NCBI GenBank assembly: GCA_030043285.1
Contig: JASHXZ010000183.1
Location: forward strand, 1-7,027
Reading direction: 5' to 3'
DNA length: 7,027 nucleotides
Source of the DNA: Xanthobacteraceae bacterium
Lineage (GTDB): Bacteria > Pseudomonadota > Alphaproteobacteria > Rhizobiales > Xanthobacteraceae
Shown: positions 1-4,933 of the stretch, one piece after another
How the letters are laid out: the number at the start of each line of letters is the position of its first letter
How positions within the stretch are numbered: the first letter of the stretch is position 1
Position numbers and translations under genes: made by a program
Notes under the pieces: generated by a model
Database searches by the model: none
Seen by the model: the letters and a program-made list of their open reading frames with translations, nothing else
Told to the model about the DNA's origin: nothing

Positions 1-339
1 CGTGTAGCTGACCGTGACGGTGCGGGTCATGCCGTTCTGCGTGACCGTGACGTTCGGCTTGCTGTAAGTCAGGTTCGGAATCAGCGACGCCTGCGCCATG
101 AAAATGTTGGTCGCAGTGGTTTGCGCCTGCGTGGCCGTTTGCGTCATTGCACCGGGCGCCACTGCCGACAGTGCCGCGGCGTCGGCGGCCGTGTTGAGCT
201 GCAACTGCTTCTGCGCGGCGGCGGAGAAATCCATGCCCAATGCAATAAGAAACATGATGGGGATGAGCGACAGCCCGAATATCATCGACGTGCTGCCGCC
301 GTGGTTGGAGATAAATCGACGCGTGAGATTGCCAGTCAT
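1..339 (-). CDS. TadG-like Flp pilus assembly protein, N-terminal part (cut by window edge)
   Basis: The reading frame is open from an ATG at 339 (minus strand) to the window edge, giving 113 residues. It begins MTGNLTRRFISNHGGST, followed by one hydrophobic segment (about 18-37, MIFGLSLIPIMFLIALGMDF) and then QLQLNTAADAAALSAV. A short basic N-terminus, a Gly-Ser-Thr step into a single helix, and an 'AADAAALA' stretch just after it are the signature of the TadE/TadG-like pilus-assembly N-terminal domain. Such proteins are anchored in the inner membrane with a periplasmic C-terminal part, and belong to tight-adherence (Flp pilus) loci. Residues 95-113 are Thr/Val-rich, as expected of the extracytoplasmic part. 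The frame stays open upstream of the ATG, but this Met gives the usual short N-terminus. No strong Shine-Dalgarno sequence is visible. Most of the protein is missing, so TadG versus a stand-alone TadE/G-like protein cannot be settled. Confidence 0.8.
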   Translation of the reverse strand, partial: MTGNLTRRFISNHGGSTSMIFGLSLIPIMFLIALGMDFSAAAQKQLQLNTAADAAALSAVAPGAMTQTATQAQTTATNIFMAQASLIPNLTYSKPNVTVTQNGMTRTVTVSYT

Positions 340-591
340 GGACGTTACCGTATCGAGGGAGCCGACGTTGACCCGGAAATTCCGTTGCCCAAATAAAGCA
401 GGAGAGCATTTATTTTCGTTTTCTTGGACGCAGAAAACCTTCCTTTGCAGGCGTCGTTAATCAAAGGTTGCGGGTCGCTCGATTGGGATGGCGGCTGGCG
501 TTCGGCAAATGAAGCGCCGCAAGCTGTTCAAAAAGTATTATGATTAACAATCCTTCGCGAACACAGACCTCGGCTTTTGGCCAATTTTCCG
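340..591. other. Intergenic region between isochorismatase-fold gene and TadG-like gene
   Basis: This 252-base, relatively AT-rich stretch separates two minus-strand genes. It must hold the end of the isochorismatase-fold transcript and the start of the TadG-like one, but I see no hairpin followed by a T run on the minus strand and no convincing -35/-10 pair. An inverted pair of octamers, GTTAATCA (456-463) and TGATTAAC (541-548), lies 77 bases apart. They could be half-sites or chance. No reading frame here looks like a gene. Confidence 0.4.
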
Positions 592-1170
592 CTATTTGAA
601 GGCGATCAGATCCGTGCGGCTCAGCGTCGAGGCTCTTTCCTTCAAAGGCTCGTTCGCCGCGTTCGAGCTGTGCTGATGTAAGATTTGGAACTGCCCTATG
701 GCGACTTCGTAATCTGTGGCGTCCAAACTCGCGTCGACCGGAACAACGACGGTATATCCACGCAGCGTTGCGCCGACCGAAGTATAGGTCACCGATCCGC
801 TGACCTTCCAGCCGGCCAGAATGAGCGTGGTGATCCCTTTCGCCTTCAGCGTCCGGTCGAGGTCGGTATTGTAGAACCTGTCCTGGGCCTGGCTTTCGAT
901 CTTGATGTCGCCAGGCGCAGGAAGAACGTCGGGTAGCCACTTCGACATGGTTGGCGCCCGCGTCCCATACGCAATCGTAACGCCCGCCTTTCGCGCCCGC
1001 GCCAGCAGCGCCGAGATGGCCGGCACCATCCGCCCCGTGCAATTCGGTTGACGCGTGCAAATCGGATCGACGATGTCGAATATGAGTAACGCCGTCGTTG
1101 CGGGGCTAAGAACCACCGGTACCGGATCCGGCGGTGATGGCATTTGCAGTGTCAGCGGCGACTTGCTCAT
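592..1170 (-). CDS. Isochorismatase-fold (cysteine hydrolase family) protein lacking the catalytic cysteine
   Basis: This 192-residue protein has the isochorismatase-like alpha/beta layout. The first strand with the family Asp is at 27-34 (ALLIFDIV, Asp32). A middle segment DRFYNTDLDRTLKAKGI (97-113) matches the family's 'F-x-x-T-x-L...L...GI' block. The strand TTLILAG (114-120) precedes the active-site loop, and RGYTVVVPVDA (137-147) follows it. Aligning GWKVSGSVTYTSVGATLRGY with the usual GVxTxxCVxxTAxxA motif puts Ser126 where the nucleophilic Cys should be. The conserved Lys, normally six residues before the Phe of F-x-x-T, is Ser93 here, with Lys90 nearby. Family hydrolases act on amides or vinyl ethers (nicotinamide, isochorismate, ureidoacrylate). 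With Cys and perhaps Lys lost, the reaction cannot be predicted. The start is ATG at 1170, preceded by GGGAAG about 7 bases upstream. The gene is 137 bases downstream of the cyclase gene on the same strand. Confidence 0.8.
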   Translation of the reverse strand: MSKSPLTLQMPSPPDPVPVVLSPATTALLIFDIVDPICTRQPNCTGRMVPAISALLARARKAGVTIAYGTRAPTMSKWLPDVLPAPGDIKIESQAQDRFYNTDLDRTLKAKGITTLILAGWKVSGSVTYTSVGATLRGYTVVVPVDASLDATDYEVAIGQFQILHQHSSNAANEPLKERASTLSRTDLIAFK

Positions 1171-1307
1171 GAGCGGACTTCCCGATTGCGCCAGGAGCGC
1201 CGGTTAGCGCCGGCGCCGGGCGGCCTGTCAGATGATAATACGAATATCGATCGCTACAGGATAGCAGTCGGCGACACCGCCGTGGCGGAGGCTTACAGCC
1301 GGGCCGA
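1171..1307 (-). other. Spacer with small GC hairpin and weak promoter-like -10
   Basis: This gap separates the diguanylate cyclase stop from the isochorismatase-fold start. A small inverted repeat, CCGCC GT GGCGG (1277-1288), sits about 20 bases after the cyclase stop but has no T run behind it. On the minus strand a TATTAT hexamer (1240 to 1235) lies about 65 bases before the isochorismatase-fold ATG, without a recognisable -35. A direct repeat of AGCGCCGG flanks two T residues near 1198-1216. Nothing here is decisive for co-transcription or a separate promoter. Confidence 0.25.
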
Positions 1308-2606
1308 TCAGGTCGCGTTCAGCGTCGACCGCGACTTGGCGATGATGATCGGCAGCACCGGAGCAAGCGGCGCCGCCGGCTCGCCAGCCGGTCGCTCGAC
1401 CAGGACCAGCGGCGCCGGGGCGACACGGTTGCGGCCCTCGGCTTTGGCGCGATAGAGCGCGCGGTCGGCGCTCGCCAACAGCGACTCGAGCGTCTGTCCC
1501 GGTTCGCTTGCCATGGCGAGACCGACACTCACGGTGGGATGGCAGGGCAGACCCTTCACCGACAGTGCATCAAATCCGTGCCGCACCGTTTCGGCGATCT
1601 GCAGCGCGCGCGTCATGCTGGCGCCGGGCAGCATGCAGGCGAACTCGTCGCCGCCCATCCGCGCGAACAGATCGTCGGCCGCCATGGCCGGTTTGACGAG
1701 CTGGGCGAGGGCGCGCAGCACCTGGTCGCCGGCGTGATGGCCGGCGCCGTCGTTGATGTCCTTGAAGCGGTCGAGGTCGACCAGTAGCAGCGCCACGGGC
1801 TGGCGCCCGGCAATCGCGTCAGCCAACAGGCGTTCGCCGCGTTCGAAGAAATCGCGGCGGTTGGCGATGCCGGTCAGCGCGTCGGTCAGCGCCGCTTTTC
1901 TTTGCTGCAGCTCGACGCGCTCCTTGGCCATGCAGACGCGCAGAAACGCCAGCGCGAAAGTTGTGCACAGCGCTTCCAGCGTCATGGTGGAGATGAACAG
2001 GCGCTGCGCACCGTCCAGGGTCGCCATGGCGCCGACGGCGTGCAGGTGTAGCGCGACGGCCACCGGGATACGCGCCAGGAGAAAGCCGGCATGGATGACC
2101 AGAAGCGCCAATGTCGGCCAGCGCGACAGCAGCTCGGGGTCGAGCCCGCGCCACACTTCGCGGGCTCCCATGAGCGCGTAAGTCGCGAAAATGGCCGAGA
2201 GCAGGAGGAGGCGCGCCGGTTGTGCCCCGGAAAAGCCGCTCCACTGGCAGAGCGCGAGCCAGAGCGCGGCGCCCGCGAAGACGAATGCAGGCTGGACCTT
2301 GCGCCCCTCGAAGGTGCGCGCGCCCGCCCACAACACCCCATAGGCGCAGCAGATGAGCGTGCTCGCCGCGACGGTGAAGCTGTCGCCGGGAATCGCGCCC
2401 CGCAGCAGGCCGACGCCCGCAGAGCCGAACAGGCAGCCGATACCCCACAGCGCCAGCGCCAGTTCGCGGCGGTTCTGCACCCACGCGAACAACAGGAGCG
2501 CGCCGGCGGTCGCGGTCAGAAATACGCTGACCAGACACACGGTCGGCAGATCGACCACGAAAGGCGAATCGGCGAGCGCCGGCACCGTCCCTATCCCCAC
2601 TGACAA
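1308..2606 (-). CDS. Membrane-anchored diguanylate cyclase (GGDEF)
   Basis: This 432-residue protein should make cyclic di-GMP from two GTP at the inner membrane. Residues about 20-225 form roughly seven hydrophobic segments (near 22-43, 50-70, 78-95, 105-122, 132-148, 163-186 and 202-225) resembling the MASE-like sensor half of many proteobacterial cyclases. A short linker with VELQQRKAALTDALTG leads into a complete GGDEF domain (about 238-396). It has DALTGIANRR at the start, LLLVDLDRFKDIND for metal and substrate binding, the intact signature GGDEF at 318-322, and SVGLA and ADRALYRAKAEGRN at the end. The inhibitory I-site RxxD five residues upstream reads AADD (309-312), so the Arg is missing and product inhibition is probably weak. 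No EAL domain follows. A Pro/Ala-rich tail of about 38 residues ends the protein. The start codon at 2606 is TTG. GTG codons at residues 3 and 8 are alternatives, since no clear ribosome binding site is visible. Confidence 0.93.
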   Translation of the reverse strand: MSVGIGTVPALADSPFVVDLPTVCLVSVFLTATAGALLLFAWVQNRRELALALWGIGCLFGSAGVGLLRGAIPGDSFTVAASTLICCAYGVLWAGARTFEGRKVQPAFVFAGAALWLALCQWSGFSGAQPARLLLLSAIFATYALMGAREVWRGLDPELLSRWPTLALLVIHAGFLLARIPVAVALHLHAVGAMATLDGAQRLFISTMTLEALCTTFALAFLRVCMAKERVELQQRKAALTDALTGIANRRDFFERGERLLADAIAGRQPVALLLVDLDRFKDINDGAGHHAGDQVLRALAQLVKPAMAADDLFARMGGDEFACMLPGASMTRALQIAETVRHGFDALSVKGLPCHPTVSVGLAMASEPGQTLESLLASADRALYRAKAEGRNRVAPAPLVLVERPAGEPAAPLAPVLPIIIAKSRSTLNAT

Positions 2607-2614
2607 GCAACGGA

Positions 2615-2673
2615 TTTTACGGGCGAAGTGCTGGCGATCCGCTTACGCTTTTTCGTAAAGTTTTACGCAAGCG
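2615..2673 (-). promoter_or_regulatory. Clustered CGTAAA dyads upstream of the cyclase gene
   Basis: Just upstream of the cyclase start there is an inverted repeat, CGTAAA (2654-2659) GT TTTACG (2662-2667), enclosed by CGCTT (2640-2644) and AAGCG (2669-2673). A further TTTTACG lies at 2615-2621 and another TTACG at 2643-2647. Repeated copies of one half-site in both orientations next to a start codon suggest an operator or promoter control element. Alternatively the outer and inner arms could form an RNA hairpin. No regulator can be named from this sequence. Confidence 0.35.
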
Positions 2674-2688
2674 CCGGAGGCCGGAGCG

Positions 2689-2871
2689 ATGCCGCCGATG
2701 CACGCAGTGCGTGACCTTCGCTGGCGAAGGCTTGAGCGAGATTGTGGCAGCGGCGCTGCCGTCTTAATTCTGGCGCAAACGCGCCAGATTGTCGCCGGCC
2801 GTGGTGAGGTGTCGAGTAAGGGGGAAGTCACCATGACAAACCAGCAGGAAACGGCCGGCGCATCGCCTTGA
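2689..2871 (+). CDS. Possible small ORF (60 aa) with a nested 12-codon ORF
   Basis: An ATG at 2689 follows GGAGG (2676-2680) with an 8-base gap, and the frame runs to TGA at 2869-2871, giving 60 residues. The product would be Arg-rich at the start (AVRDLRWRRLERD) with a short hydrophobic stretch, AAVLILA, and resembles no family I know. A second in-frame ATG at 2833 has an even better ribosome binding site, AAGGGGGAAG (2818-2827) with a 5-base spacer, and would encode only MTNQQETAGASP. A strong hairpin (2874-2914) begins directly after the stop. The arrangement could be a leader peptide before the 2982 gene, a small protein, or a structured RNA with chance start codons. The coding DNA is itself full of inverted repeats, which argues against a normal protein gene. 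Confidence 0.3.
   Translation: MPPMHAVRDLRWRRLERDCGSGAAVLILAQTRQIVAGRGEVSSKGEVTMTNQQETAGASP
2701..2787. repeat. Run of four short palindromes (structured intergenic DNA)
   Basis: Four inverted repeats follow each other: CACGCA G TGCGTG (2701-2713), CCTTCGC TG GCGAAGG (2715-2730), GGCAGC GGC GCTGCC (2746-2760) and CTGGCGC AAAC GCGCCAG (2770-2787). All arms are perfect. The sequences differ from one another, so this is not a tandem repeat of one unit. It looks like a folded RNA (untranslated leader or small RNA) or a composite of REP-like palindromes. No known riboswitch core is recognisable. Confidence 0.45.
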
Positions 2872-2873
2872 CG

Positions 2874-2914
2874 ACGCGCGACAAGAATCCTCCGGGATTC
2901 AATTGTCGTCGCGT
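2874..2914 (+). other. Long imperfect hairpin after the small ORF
   Basis: The arms pair as ACGCGCG (2874-2880) with the segment 2907-2914 (one bulged T at 2909), ACAA (2881-2884) with TTGT (2903-2906), and GAATCC (2885-2890) with GGATTC (2895-2900). They close on a TCCG tetraloop with a two-A bulge at 2901-2902. That is 17 base pairs. It starts two bases after the stop codon at 2871 but is not followed by a T run, so it is a poor intrinsic terminator. An attenuator or a folded leader element fits as well. Confidence 0.45.
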
Positions 2915-2930
2915 GCAGGATTCGGGCTAG

Positions 2931-2950
2931 CCAAGCCCCATTCGGCTTGG
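2931..2950 (+). other. Small hairpin upstream of the 2982 gene
   Basis: CCAAGCC (2931-2937) and GGCTTGG (2944-2950) form a perfect 7-bp stem with a 6-base loop, 31 bases before the ATG at 2982. There is no T run after it. It is the last of the hairpins in the 2640-2950 region and may belong to the leader of the downstream mRNA. Confidence 0.4.
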
Positions 2951-2981
2951 TGAGCAAAACGCAAATGCGTACGAGCCGGTC

Positions 2982-3995
2982 ATGTTGCCTAGCGTGCGTT
3001 CGCGCATTCGGCTTTCCATTGGCTTGTTCGGAGGCGTAGTTCTCGGCGCCTCCCTGCTCGCTTGGGCTTTGGGCTTGCACGCCGCTGCCGATCGCTACAC
3101 GTGGGTCAGGGTCGCCCCTTCAAATGCTGCTCCGGCCGAGACCGCCGAATTATGGCAGGTGTCGGCACGTTGCGTCCGGCCATATTTCGTCAAAGCGCTG
3201 TTGCGATCGAAAGGCGAGCTCCAGGCGCATTACGAGCGGGCGCCACAGGAGATTCGCGCCCGGCTCAATCCCAGGGCCAATCCGTATCAATCGGCGGAGC
3301 CGGCAGCCTGGCATCCTGGCGAAGCGGGCGGGCCAACCGACATCGCCCGCGCCGGCCGCGACAACGAGTACGTTGCCGAGCTCGAGGTCAAATATGCGGA
3401 GTGGTACGCCACCCTGTTCAAGCTCGAGATAAAGGCAAACGACTGGCAGCAGCGATTGCTTAATATTGCGGACCAAACCGCGGTTCTCAGTGCGGCGTCG
3501 CGCAAAAGTTTCGGCGAATATGCCCACGGCAATATGAAGCTGATCAGCGCGCAGGGCGATTTTGACGGCTACCTGCTCACGACGTTGGGACTGGGCGGAC
3601 TTCCCGGTGACGAACAACTGTCGCTCAAATCCAATTGCGTAAAGGTCAGTGCGGTAAAACAGAGTCTGGGCAGCCCGAACTACCTCGCAGCGCTCTGGCG
3701 CTGGCCGATCGACTGCCTTGCCGAATTCCTGCTCGGCTTGGAGCTCGTATTGATTTCGGTGTTTTTCGCACCGATCGCTCTGTGGGTCGGAACGGGGGAC
3801 TTGGCGGTGGTTGGGCGGCCGATCCGCAATCTGGCCGGCCGGTTCGACGCCAGCATCCGAAACTTCGACAGAGACCGATTCATGGCCGTGGCGCTGGAGC
3901 GGTTACGGGAAATGCGCACGATTGCCGCTGCGGGGTACCGGTTTAGTTCGTCCGACCCGACTCGCCGCTGGCAGCATCACTGGCCCCGGCGCTGA
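2982..3995 (+). CDS. Unrecognised two-span membrane protein
   Basis: This 337-residue product matches no family I can name. A basic N-terminus (MLPSVRSRIRL) leads into a hydrophobic segment at about 11-33, followed by a soluble region of about 210 residues (35-245). A second hydrophobic segment at 247-270 (FLLGLELVLISVFFAPIALW) precedes a basic cytoplasmic tail (about 275-337) ending RWQHHWPRR. The likely topology is N-in, large periplasmic domain, C-in. That is the outline of many sensory membrane proteins, but the tail carries no HAMP, GGDEF, kinase or methyl-accepting domain that I can see. The periplasmic part is charged and probably helical (for example AELEVKYAEWYATLFKLEIKANDWQQRL, described here by its ends at 132-159). 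Cysteines are at 64, 219 and 245. The start is fixed by an in-frame TAG at 2928-2930. The ribosome binding site is weak. The gene stands alone, with no partner within 250 bases. Confidence 0.7.
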   Translation: MLPSVRSRIRLSIGLFGGVVLGASLLAWALGLHAAADRYTWVRVAPSNAAPAETAELWQVSARCVRPYFVKALLRSKGELQAHYERAPQEIRARLNPRANPYQSAEPAAWHPGEAGGPTDIARAGRDNEYVAELEVKYAEWYATLFKLEIKANDWQQRLLNIADQTAVLSAASRKSFGEYAHGNMKLISAQGDFDGYLLTTLGLGGLPGDEQLSLKSNCVKVSAVKQSLGSPNYLAALWRWPIDCLAEFLLGLELVLISVFFAPIALWVGTGDLAVVGRPIRNLAGRFDASIRNFDRDRFMAVALERLREMRTIAAAGYRFSSSDPTRRWQHHWPRR

Positions 3996-4199
3996 TTCGG
4001 TCAATGCCGGGTTTAGGCGTGAGGCCGCATTAACTGTGCGCCGCAAAACGCCTTGCCGGCCGGCTCCCGCGATGGCTTCACCTGCTTCACTTGGTGCTTC
4101 AAGGCGCAGGTAAGGCGCGATTACGGCCGATCCGGGCTAAGCGCCGATCAGATTGCTCGGATGTGTGGTCCGCGCGCTACAGCGCATTCCGGGCTTGCC
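3996..4199. other. Intergenic region without recognisable gene
   Basis: About 200 bases follow the two-span membrane protein gene. I see no coding region with a ribosome binding site and no hairpin with a T run. The stretch contains a palindromic GCCGGCCGGC core near 4055 and three copies of GCTTCA (4075, 4084, 4096) of uneven spacing. No function is apparent. Confidence 0.4.
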
Positions 4200-4208
4200 T
4201 GCTATTAT
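4200..4208 (+). promoter_or_regulatory. Extended -10 promoter for the 32-aa membrane protein
   Basis: TGC-TATTAT forms an extended -10 element (TG at 4200-4201, hexamer 4203-4208), with no good -35 at the usual distance, which is typical of extended -10 promoters. Transcription would begin near 4215, giving a leader of about 40 bases before the ATG at 4256. Confidence 0.45.
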
Positions 4209-4255
4209 GCTGACAGAAAGCGTCCTTGACGCGCCGACATCGTAGCGAGTGAGCC

Positions 4256-4354
4256 ATGATAAGCGAAGGCAGATTGTTCTGGCTAAGTCCGGTCGAGTGG
4301 CTGCTGCTGCTCGTCAGCGCCGCGCTTTGTGGTTATCTGTCGCTCCTGGTCTAG
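4256..4354 (+). CDS. Small single-span membrane protein (32 aa)
   Basis: A 33-codon frame runs from ATG at 4256 to TAG at 4352-4354. The product has a short polar start (MISEGRLFWLSPVEW) followed by one hydrophobic segment (about 15-32, WLLLLVSAALCGYLSLLV) that runs to the C-terminus. The pattern SPVEW before a Leu-rich helix, and the Cys-Gly within it, look like a designed small transmembrane protein rather than a random frame. A GAGTGAG stretch lies 3-9 bases before the ATG, and an extended -10 promoter lies about 50 bases upstream. GC hairpins at 4381-4419 follow the stop. No family can be named. Possible roles for such proteins are modulation of a membrane complex or a toxin-like peptide, which is inference only. 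The frame is too short to exclude chance without conservation data. Confidence 0.55.
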   Translation: MISEGRLFWLSPVEWLLLLVSAALCGYLSLLV

Positions 4355-4380
4355 CTTCGCGGACCGCGCACTATGCGCTG

Positions 4381-4419
4381 CCGCCGCCCGAGCGCGGCGG
4401 AATTTACAAAAGGTAAATT
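4381..4419 (+). terminator. Two adjacent hairpins after the small membrane protein
   Basis: CCGCCGC (4381-4387) and GCGGCGG (4394-4400) form a perfect 7-bp GC stem with a 6-base loop, 26 bases after the small protein's stop. Immediately next to it AATTTAC (4401-4407) and GTAAATT (4413-4419) form a perfect 7-bp AT-rich stem with an AAAAG loop. The first hairpin could end transcription of the small gene, although the AT-rich sequence after it is not a plain T run. The zero-base junction suggests the pair works as one unit. Confidence 0.4.
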
Positions 4420-4512
4420 GTCGCAAACAGCGCGTCGGCTGAAGGGTCGCGTTGAGCAACGTGTCCGCGCGCTCGTCACGCCCGGGAAAAGCCTTGAGAC
4501 TGTCGCCGCGCG

Positions 4513-4550
4513 AGACGGATTAGTTATTTAGGCTAATCCCGGCCGCGTCT
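4513..4550 (-). terminator. Hairpin downstream of the tRNA-like gene
   Basis: GGATTAG (4517-4523) and CTAATCC (4533-4539) form a perfect 7-bp stem, enclosed by AGACG (4513-4517) and CGTCT (4546-4550), which share one base with the inner stem on the left side. It lies 12-50 bases beyond the 3' end of the tRNA-like gene on the minus strand, where a terminator would be expected. No T run follows on the minus strand, so termination is inferred from position only. Confidence 0.35.
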
Positions 4551-4561
4551 GCCGCCACCGG

Positions 4562-4667
4562 TGCGCCGGCCGGATTCGAACCGACAACCCCCATCGGACG
4601 CCCTCCCGCTGGGCAGCCCCCACCGGATGGGACCCCCTGGTGCTCTGGCCAATTGAGCTACGGCGCT
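4562..4667 (-). tRNA. tRNA-like gene with enlarged anticodon/variable region (possible pseudo-tRNA)
   Basis: Read on the minus strand, the acceptor strand AGCGCCG (4667-4661) is followed by TA, a D arm with GCTC/GAGC stems around AATTGGCCA, and a T arm with GTCGG/CCGGC stems around TTCGAAT (4585-4569). The returning acceptor strand is CGGCGCA. Six acceptor pairs are good; the terminal A-A does not pair, and the 3' end reads ACCG instead of an encoded CCA. Between the D and T arms there are 56 bases, against about 22-27 in an ordinary tRNA, so the total is 106 nt. ACCAG/CCGGT (4641-4637 with 4626-4622) can pair with one A-C mismatch around a 10-base loop containing T-CCC-A, so CCC (Gly) is the best but weak anticodon guess. 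A second hairpin, GCCC/GGGC (4614-4600), follows. A 14-base segment is nearly repeated 29 bases apart. The isotype is undetermined, and a degenerate copy is possible. Confidence 0.6.
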
Positions 4668-4698
4668 TGGTCAAGCTGTCTGATGATTGGGGCCCTTT

Positions 4699-4725
4699 TC
4701 GGTATGGCATGGTTTTCCATGTCAA
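4699..4725 (-). promoter_or_regulatory. Candidate promoter of the tRNA-like gene
   Basis: A consensus TTGACA (-35) reads from 4725 to 4720 on the minus strand, 52 bases before the tRNA-like 5' end. The -10 is poor: CATACC or TACCGA at 13-15 base spacing is the best available. A dyad CATGG TTTT CCATG (4708-4721) covers the spacer. The -35 and its distance from the gene suit a stable RNA promoter, but the weak -10 leaves this uncertain. Confidence 0.35.
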
Positions 4726-4751
4726 CCGCACAGGGCTTAAGCGCTGTGCGG
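4726..4751. promoter_or_regulatory. Strong dyad between divergent tRNA-like and metallopeptidase genes
   Basis: CCGCACAG (4726-4733) and CTGTGCGG (4744-4751) are perfect 8-bp arms around GGCTTAAGCG, whose centre GCTTAAGC is itself palindromic. The element abuts the TTGACA of the tRNA-like gene's candidate promoter and has no T run on either side. It is better explained as a protein-binding site or cruciform than as a terminator. Confidence 0.4.
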
Positions 4752-4864
4752 CACTGTTTCTAAAAACTCGGATCGAGCGTTGCCCGGCGTTCCTCCCCGC
4801 TTCGCGTTTTGGCTTCACCAAACCGGGTTCCCTTCGGATAAACCAAAGTGTGCAGGCCGTTGAG

Positions 4865-4894
4865 TTGGCCGGCACCGGCAACGACGCGTATAAT
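4865..4894 (+). promoter_or_regulatory. Sigma-70-type promoter of the metallopeptidase gene
   Basis: TTGGCC (4865-4870) and a consensus TATAAT (4889-4894) are separated by 18 bases. Transcription would begin near 4901, leaving a leader of about 33 bases. An inverted repeat, GCCGG CA CCGGC (4868-4879), overlaps the -35 and spacer and could be an operator. Confidence 0.6.
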
Positions 4895-4933
4895 ATCCAA
4901 CCGATCGGCTGCGGGCGTTGAGGGAGCATCAGT

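Noticed and set aside
461..1060. A 199-codon open frame on the minus strand
   Set aside because: It overlaps the isochorismatase-fold gene in another frame and its product has no family features.
1819..2610. A 263-codon open frame on the minus strand
   Set aside because: Out-of-frame shadow of the diguanylate cyclase; Arg-rich and without domains.
2643..3080. A 145-codon open frame on the minus strand
   Set aside because: It crosses the palindromic region and the start of the 2982 gene, with no recognisable domain; the palindromes keep both strands open by chance.
4075..4101. Three GCTTCA copies
   Set aside because: Six-base repeats with spacings of 9 and 12 are too short and irregular to mean much.
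4562..4667. Selenocysteine tRNA or split tmRNA
   Set aside because: No TCA anticodon in a 7-base loop, no 8-bp acceptor stem and no six-pair D stem for SelC; the D arm is a normal class I type, which excludes tmRNA.
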